A DNA stretch of 18,752 nt from Methanobacterium sp. Lineage in GTDB: Archaea; Methanobacteriota; Methanobacteria; Methanobacteriales; Methanobacteriaceae. The DNA lies in assembly GCA_021372715.1 (NCBI GenBank), contig JAJFTX010000199.1, forward strand, positions 1 through 18,752, in the 5' to 3' direction. Shown here piece by piece: positions 14,138 through 18,752 of the stretch (the first letter of the stretch is position 1; every line of letters begins with the position of its first letter). Both the position numbers and the translations under genes were made by a program. The notes under the pieces were generated by a model. That model searched no databases and was not told where the DNA came from. It worked only from the letters and a program-made list of their open reading frames with translations.

Positions 14138-14938
14138 ATGACCCCCAAATACCTCTTTAAACATTTAAATGAACTGGAAGGATTTAAAGATAAAGATACC
14201 GCTATAATAACCGATATAGACGGTACCATTAGTGAAATTGCCCCCACCCCTGATGAAGCCATGATAAGCTCTAATATGCGTACAGAACTTATCAAACTGA
14301 AAGATAAATTCAAACTGGTGGCGGTAATCAGTGGCAGATCTGTATTAAATGCTAAAAATATGGTGAACGTGGAGGGACTGCTCTACGTAGGAAATCATGG
14401 GCTGGAATATCTGAAAAACGGAGAAATGTCAATGGTCCCCGGAGCTGTAGAATACCTTGATCTTATCCCAGAACTGGAAAAAGAATTAAAGAAAGGAGAG
14501 TTATCCAAAATTAAAGGTTTGATTTTTGAAGATAAGGGTATTTGTTTATCTGTCCATTATCGGGGATGTGAAAACCCGGAGGATGTTCATGAAATCATAT
14601 TAAAAACTCTTCAAGACGTTCCCCAGTCCAAAAAATTTAAAGTAAGCGAAGGACGCAAAATAGTAGAATGTAAACCCCCTATTGGCTATGATAAAGGAGT
14701 AATATTGGAGGATATTATCCAAAAATACCATTTAGAAAAGTTAATTTATTTAGGAGATGATATTACCGATGCTGATGCATTCGGTAAATTAAAAGAAATG
14801 GAAAGTAAGGAGAAAATCAGGGGCGCTGGTGTTTTGGTACTCTCCAGTGAGATACCATCTTATGTTAAAAATGATCCATCTTTTTCAGTTAATGGAGTTG
14901 ATGATGTTTTAAAATTTTTCAGGTGGCTGTCTAACTAA
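14138..14938 (+). CDS. otsB: Trehalose-6-phosphate phosphatase-like HAD hydrolase
   Basis: A 266-residue HAD phosphatase. Motif I is T-D-I-D-G-T with nucleophile D26 and acid D28, motif II is I-S-G-R-S (S65), followed by the GNHG segment (85-88) found in trehalose-phosphatases, and motif IV is G-D-D-I-T-D-A-D-A-F with D207, D208 and D211. The cap-domain segment with LSVHYRG is also typical of OtsB. The family removes phosphate from trehalose-6-phosphate and related glycosyl phosphates. The GT20 gene at the end of the same cluster fits a synthase/phosphatase pair. ATG 14138 follows the GalT-like gene by 23 bases and has no strong ribosome site. If the GT20 enzyme makes another sugar phosphate (for example glucosylglycerol phosphate), this would be its phosphatase. 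Confidence 0.87.
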   Translation: MTPKYLFKHLNELEGFKDKDTAIITDIDGTISEIAPTPDEAMISSNMRTELIKLKDKFKLVAVISGRSVLNAKNMVNVEGLLYVGNHGLEYLKNGEMSMVPGAVEYLDLIPELEKELKKGELSKIKGLIFEDKGICLSVHYRGCENPEDVHEIILKTLQDVPQSKKFKVSEGRKIVECKPPIGYDKGVILEDIIQKYHLEKLIYLGDDITDADAFGKLKEMESKEKIRGAGVLVLSSEIPSYVKNDPSFSVNGVDDVLKFFRWLSN

Positions 14939-15032
14939 ATTAAAGCATTATTTAAAGCCTAAACAAGGATTAAAGGCTGTATATTACTATTAATCGAAAG
15001 TTGTATTATAGTGAATCCATATATAATATACT

Positions 15033-16187
15033 ATGATAAAGGCCGTGTTAATGGCTGGTGGAAAAGGAAGCAGGATTCGTCCACTCACTCTTTCCAGACC
15101 TAAACCTATTATTCCTGTGGCTAATCGACCCTTAATTGAATATGTAGTCGAAAAAATAAGAAATTCAGGTTGTAACGAATTAGTGGTCACTTTGAGCTAT
15201 TTAAAAAACCAGATTAAAAACCTGCTTAAAAAAGACTATTCAGAAATGAACATAAGATTTTCAGTGGAAAAAACACCACTTGGAACTGCAGGAGGGGTTA
15301 AAAAAGCCGCTAAGTATCTCGATGATACATTTTTTGTTTTAAGTGGAGATGTTTTAGTGGATTTGGATTTAGATAAATTATTAGCTTTTCATAAAAAAAA
15401 TAAATCCCTGGCCACTATGTTACTAACCACAGTTGATAACCCCAGCCATTTTGGGATCGCGGTGATGGATGATACCAATAAAATTATTAGATTTTTAGAA
15501 AAACCATCTCCCGAGAATGTTTTCAGTAAAATAGCCAACACCGGCACATATGTCCTAGAGCCAGAAATACTGGACTATATAAATACTGAGAAAAGTGAAA
15601 TCGATTTTTCTAAGGATATCTTCCCCCAATTAATAGAAGAAAAAGCAGGAATATTTGGATACGTACTCGATGGATATTGGAATGATGTAGGAAGACCTAA
15701 AACATTCCTTCAAGCAAATTATGATGTCCTAAACAAAAAGATTAGTCCAGAACCTCGTGGAAAAAATTTAAAGGAAGGAGTGGGAAGACTAGGTGATATG
15801 TGGGTTGGTAAAAATGTGGAGATTGAAAATAGGGTCAGAATAATTGGACCAGTAGTAATAGGAGATAACTGTGTCATAGAAAAAAACTGTACAATAGGGC
15901 GTAATAGTGTTATCGGTGATAATATCCATTTAGAAAAGAATTCAACCATTAAAGGTTCTGTTATCTTCCCAGATAGCATCATAAAAGAAGGTTCCTATCT
16001 CAAGGATTGTATTGTAGATTGTAATTGTAATATTGAAAAGAATAGTTTCATTGAAAGGGGTGCAATTTTAGGAAGTAATGTCCATTTAGGGTCATTCAGC
16101 AGAGTTATGTCCAAAAGATCCATATACAACAGTACGGTAATTCTACCGGAATCTATTGTAGACTCGGATTACCCTATTGTAAGCTGA
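15033..16187 (+). CDS. Sugar-1-phosphate nucleotidyltransferase with left-handed beta-helix tail
   Basis: The 384-residue protein has an N-terminal nucleotidyltransferase domain with AGGKGSRIRPLT (8-19), R22-P-K24 for phosphate binding, GTAG (84-87), the metal site G-D106, EKP (156-158), NTGTYV (169-174) and W-N-D218-V-G. Residues about 245-380 are hexapeptide repeats ([IV]-G-x-N-x-x-[IV] style) forming a left-handed beta-helix. The set is that of mannose-1-phosphate guanylyltransferase/glucose-1-phosphate nucleotidyltransferases (COG1208), which make NDP-sugars in the cytosol. The sugar and nucleotide are not readable from sequence. In many bacteria this domain pair is fused to a phosphohexomutase-like domain; here that part is the separate next gene, 49 bases downstream. 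There is no clear ribosome site before ATG 15033; the leader is AT-rich. Confidence 0.88.
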   Translation: MIKAVLMAGGKGSRIRPLTLSRPKPIIPVANRPLIEYVVEKIRNSGCNELVVTLSYLKNQIKNLLKKDYSEMNIRFSVEKTPLGTAGGVKKAAKYLDDTFFVLSGDVLVDLDLDKLLAFHKKNKSLATMLLTTVDNPSHFGIAVMDDTNKIIRFLEKPSPENVFSKIANTGTYVLEPEILDYINTEKSEIDFSKDIFPQLIEEKAGIFGYVLDGYWNDVGRPKTFLQANYDVLNKKISPEPRGKNLKEGVGRLGDMWVGKNVEIENRVRIIGPVVIGDNCVIEKNCTIGRNSVIGDNIHLEKNSTIKGSVIFPDSIIKEGSYLKDCIVDCNCNIEKNSFIERGAILGSNVHLGSFSRVMSKRSIYNSTVILPESIVDSDYPIVS

Positions 16188-16236
16188 ATTTCTAAACACA
16201 ATAATTGGTAAATATAAAGATTTACCAGGAGAAAAA

Positions 16237-17535
16237 ATGACTAAATACGTCCGGAACATTAGAGGTGTGGCAAATAAAGAGATCACCAATGAGTTCGCTT
16301 CTCGTCTGGGTACCCTAGTTGGCAATTTCATAGGTCAAAAAAAGCAAGTAGTGGTAGGCAGAGATTTTAATGTTACATCCCAAATGATCAAAAGATCATT
16401 AACCACTGGACTGATGGCAGCGGGTATGGATGTAATTGATTTCGGAATTGCCCCAATACCAGTAATACACTATGGTAAAGAATTTTATAACGCCACAACC
16501 ATGATCACAGTTAGTAGATCTAATCTAAGACCTGAAGAAGTTGATATTAAAATATTCAGTGACCATGAAATTCCCTTGGAAGCATATGTTAAAAAAGTGC
16601 CCTGGTATGAGATAGGAGATCTGCAATATGTTTATGAATACAGAGACATCTATATGAGGGCTATCCTCAAACAAGTAGACACAAAAACCATAAAAGAGAA
16701 GGGATTTTTGGTGGTTTTAGATAAAAAAGAAAACGTTGATCGGCCTTTCACTCCTCAGATATTGAATAAAATCGGTTGCGAGACAGTGTTAATCGAAAGC
16801 ATGGATGGTCAATCTACAGGTGATTTCCCTGAACCAAGCCCTAAAAGAATATCTCTGGTTTCCGAACTAATCACCGCCATAGGGGCTGATTTGGGTCTTG
16901 TACTGGACAATGATGGTGATCAGGTGGTTTTCATTGATCATAAGGGAAATATTATCCGGGAACAAACCGTTCTGGCTATTTTTGTTAAATATGTAATGAA
17001 AGACAATCCCGGTGGAAACATTGTATCATCAATAGTTGCATCCCAGTCTGTAGAAGAAATAGTGAAAGATGCTAGGGGTAAATTTATTAAAACTTCAGTC
17101 GATGATGTTTTAAAAGAAATAGATGCTAATAACGCAGTATTTGGTGGGGATGAACCTGGTATGTATGTCTTCCCAGAATTTCAGAACTGTTTCGATGCTA
17201 TATTAGCTGTGGTGAAGATGCTGGAAATAATGGCCAAAGAGGACTCTACATTATCATCTCTAGCAAAGGGGATAAAAGAGTATAACCGAACTGGTTTCAC
17301 CATAGAATGTGAGCATGAGAAAACAGATGAAGTTATAGAAATTTTCATGACTAGATTTGAAACTGAACATAACATCAACACTGTAGACGGTATTAGGATC
17401 GATTTAGATGAATCTTTCATATTAATAAGGCCTTCCCGTTTCGAACCACTGATAAGAGTTTACATTGAATCTACATCCGCACCAAAATTACAGGAACTAA
17501 CTGAATATGTAAAGAAAATCATCGAAAATGTTTAA
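16237..17535 (+). CDS. Divergent phosphomannomutase/phosphoglucomutase-like protein
   Basis: The 432-residue protein follows the four-domain alpha-D-phosphohexomutase layout, but every signature loop is altered. The phosphoserine loop reads TVSRSN (S93 kept; TASHNP is usual). The metal loop reads DNDGDQ (D224, D226, D228 kept; arginine replaced by glutamine). The sugar loop reads GGDEPG (GGE-SG usual). The phosphate loop reads RPSRFEP at 398-404 (RPSGTEP usual). It starts KYVRNIRG and resembles the mutase-like C-terminal domain of bacterial nucleotidyltransferase-hexapeptide-mutase fusion proteins. Mutase activity is therefore uncertain: it may be a specialised mutase or a regulatory/binding partner of the nucleotidyltransferase. 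ATG 16237 has GGAG at 16228-16231, five bases upstream. The GT20 gene follows after 63 bases. Confidence 0.85.
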   Translation: MTKYVRNIRGVANKEITNEFASRLGTLVGNFIGQKKQVVVGRDFNVTSQMIKRSLTTGLMAAGMDVIDFGIAPIPVIHYGKEFYNATTMITVSRSNLRPEEVDIKIFSDHEIPLEAYVKKVPWYEIGDLQYVYEYRDIYMRAILKQVDTKTIKEKGFLVVLDKKENVDRPFTPQILNKIGCETVLIESMDGQSTGDFPEPSPKRISLVSELITAIGADLGLVLDNDGDQVVFIDHKGNIIREQTVLAIFVKYVMKDNPGGNIVSSIVASQSVEEIVKDARGKFIKTSVDDVLKEIDANNAVFGGDEPGMYVFPEFQNCFDAILAVVKMLEIMAKEDSTLSSLAKGIKEYNRTGFTIECEHEKTDEVIEIFMTRFETEHNINTVDGIRIDLDESFILIRPSRFEPLIRVYIESTSAPKLQELTEYVKKIIENV

Positions 17536-17589
17536 TCACCTATTATAATTATTCTATTTAAATTTTAACCAAAGAAGTTTTGAATATTT

Positions 17590-17593
17590 GGTG
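17590..17593 (+). promoter_or_regulatory. GGTG ribosome binding site of the GT20 gene
   Basis: GGTG lies five bases before ATG 17599. The same core precedes the HEAT/TPR gene (6819-6822) and the GalT-like gene (12994-12997), and is part of the GGAGGTGA sequence expected to pair with the archaeal 16S rRNA end. Here it settles the start codon of a gene that is cut at its other end. Confidence 0.55.
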
Positions 17594-17598
17594 TAAAA

Positions 17599-18752
17599 AT
17601 GAATATTCCAGACCAAGACAAAATTTTAGAGTTTTTAAAGGATAAAAATTTGATTGTTGTATCTAACCGCGGCCCTGTAGAATTTCATAAATATAATAAT
17701 AAGATAAAGATGAAAAGAGGGGCCGGAGGCCTTGTTTCCACCCTCTTACCCCTCATGGAAACTCTTAATGGGGTCTGGATTGCCAGTGCTATGACTCCCG
17801 GGGATGTGGAAATTGCCAAGCGTTACACAGAAAACAGGGTACCCATTCCAGAAGATGATCCTCTTTTTTGGGTGCCATTTGTGGTGGTCAATCCTGATCG
17901 ATATGAATTTTATTATAGTACCATCAGTAATCCTTTACTCTGGTTTGTTCAGCACTACATGTGGAACAGTCCTTACACTCCAAACATTGATGATAAAATA
18001 CATCAAGCCTGGGATGAAGGTTACCAGTACATGAACCAGAAATTTGCAGAAAAAGTCCTGGCAGAAAGTAAAAGAAGCAACAAAGAACCTCTAATAATGT
18101 TACAGGACTATCATCTCTACTTGTGCCCTACTTACATCCGGGAAAAAATGAAAAATGTATTCCTAAGCCAATTCATCCATATTCCTTGGCCTCAATCAGA
18201 ATACTTTAGTATCATACCGGAATATATGAGAAAAGCAATTATTGATGGACTATTATCCAACAACCTATTAGGATTTCACATCCCCCGTTATGTCACCAAT
18301 TTCTTACAAACCTGTGAAACATACGCGGATGAAGTGGACTATGACCATGGAATAGTCCGATATAATGGTCAGACAACCCATGTTAAGAGTTATCCAATTT
18401 CAGTGGATTATGAAGGAATTAAAAAACAAGCAAGCTCCCAGGAAGTCTCTAAAAACGAGGAACTCATCAAAGAAATTAAAGGAGAATGTTTTCTTTTTTA
18501 CCGTACAGACCGGGCTGATTTAAGTAAGAATATTATTCGGGGATTTCAAGCATACGAACTCTTCTTGCATAAGTATCCACAGTATCAGGGCCAGGTGAAA
18601 TTTTTAACTACAGGAAAACCCACCAGACAACAGATCAGAGAATATCATAATTATTATTATGATATCATAGAAATAATCGATGATATAAACATAAAATACG
18701 GTAAAGATGATTGGAAACCAATAGAATGGATATTTAAAGCAGATTATGAACT
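17599..18752 (+). CDS. otsA: GT20 glycosyltransferase, trehalose-6-phosphate synthase-like, C-terminus cut by window edge
   Basis: The frame is open from ATG 17599 to the right edge (384 residues; the family is about 460-500). GT20 marks are SNRGPVE (22-28) and RGAGGL (40-45) for nucleotide-sugar binding, a YYSTISNPLLW segment (105-115), QDYHL (169-173), the HIPWPQSE segment (194-201) and YPISVD (265-270). R305 and K310 in DRADLSKN match the R-x4-K pair that binds the donor diphosphate in OtsA (RLDYSK in E. coli). The DRADLSKN form and the FYYS-ISNPLLW segment place it with a variant GT20 subgroup that I associate with actinobacterial and VldE-like proteins rather than with classical OtsA. 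It likely transfers a hexose from the cluster's nucleotide sugar to glucose-6-phosphate or a similar acceptor; the OtsB-like phosphatase would act next. The C-terminal donor-site residues are outside the window. Confidence 0.85.
   Translation, partial: MNIPDQDKILEFLKDKNLIVVSNRGPVEFHKYNNKIKMKRGAGGLVSTLLPLMETLNGVWIASAMTPGDVEIAKRYTENRVPIPEDDPLFWVPFVVVNPDRYEFYYSTISNPLLWFVQHYMWNSPYTPNIDDKIHQAWDEGYQYMNQKFAEKVLAESKRSNKEPLIMLQDYHLYLCPTYIREKMKNVFLSQFIHIPWPQSEYFSIIPEYMRKAIIDGLLSNNLLGFHIPRYVTNFLQTCETYADEVDYDHGIVRYNGQTTHVKSYPISVDYEGIKKQASSQEVSKNEELIKEIKGECFLFYRTDRADLSKNIIRGFQAYELFLHKYPQYQGQVKFLTTGKPTRQQIREYHNYYYDIIEIIDDINIKYGKDDWKPIEWIFKADYE

Noticed and set aside
14956..14977. AGCCT...AGGCT inverted repeat between the phosphatase and nucleotidyltransferase genes as a hairpin terminator
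   Set aside because: The stem is only five bases with a 12-base loop and no T-tract follows; the genes on either side look like one cluster.
17804..18034. Plus-strand open frame within the GT20 region
   Set aside because: It lies in another frame inside the clear GT20 coding sequence, whose motifs run through the same bases.
1..18752. CRISPR array, integrase, transposase or toxin-antitoxin genes
   Set aside because: No regularly spaced short repeats with unique spacers and no such protein motifs were found on either strand.

Overview
The window looks like chromosomal DNA of a methanogenic archaeon, most likely of the order Methanobacteriales. The support is a digeranylgeranylglyceryl-phosphate synthase-type UbiA enzyme (archaeal lipid synthesis), a tRNA gene without encoded CCA, AT-rich intergenic DNA with TATA-like boxes and T-tract ends, Shine-Dalgarno sites matching GGAGGTGA, an archaeal MutS-related ATPase, and HEAT/TPR proteins of a style common in these methanogens. 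The lineage is an inference from gene content. No rRNA, CRISPR array, insertion sequence or integrase was seen.

Layout. Positions 1-1961 form a minus-strand block read tRNA-Ala(CGC), a double-CDGSH iron-sulfur protein, a DedA-family membrane protein, then a cation diffusion facilitator cut by the left edge. A divergent spacer leads to a plus-strand FAM173-like methyltransferase (2233-2772), which converges on the minus-strand lipid prenyltransferase (2854-3693). A plus-strand run follows: a large U32-family protein, a HEAT/coiled/TPR scaffold protein with an internally duplicated unknown domain, and an archaeal MutS-like ATPase with a helix-hairpin-helix N-terminus. That ATPase ends tail to tail with a minus-strand gene that is readable only as two overlapping frames (11559-12106). 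A DUF429 gene is divergent from it.

From 13005 to the right edge there is a coherent five-gene sugar cluster, all plus strand: a GalT-like HIT-superfamily protein, a trehalose-6-phosphate phosphatase-like HAD enzyme, a sugar-1-phosphate nucleotidyltransferase with a left-handed beta-helix tail, a divergent phosphohexomutase-like protein, and a GT20 (trehalose-6-phosphate synthase-like) glycosyltransferase cut by the right edge. Together they could make a hexose-1-phosphate, activate it to a nucleotide sugar, transfer it to a phosphorylated acceptor and dephosphorylate the product. Trehalose is the simplest guess. However, the mutase has lost several hallmark residues and the GT20 belongs to a variant subgroup, so the real sugar product is open.

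The most noteworthy points are this cluster with its altered mutase, the -1 frame change at a slippery TTTAAAA in the 11559-12106 gene, the duplicated unknown domain and near-identical HEAT units in the 6828-9593 protein, and the tRNA-Ala that appears to lead an mRNA.
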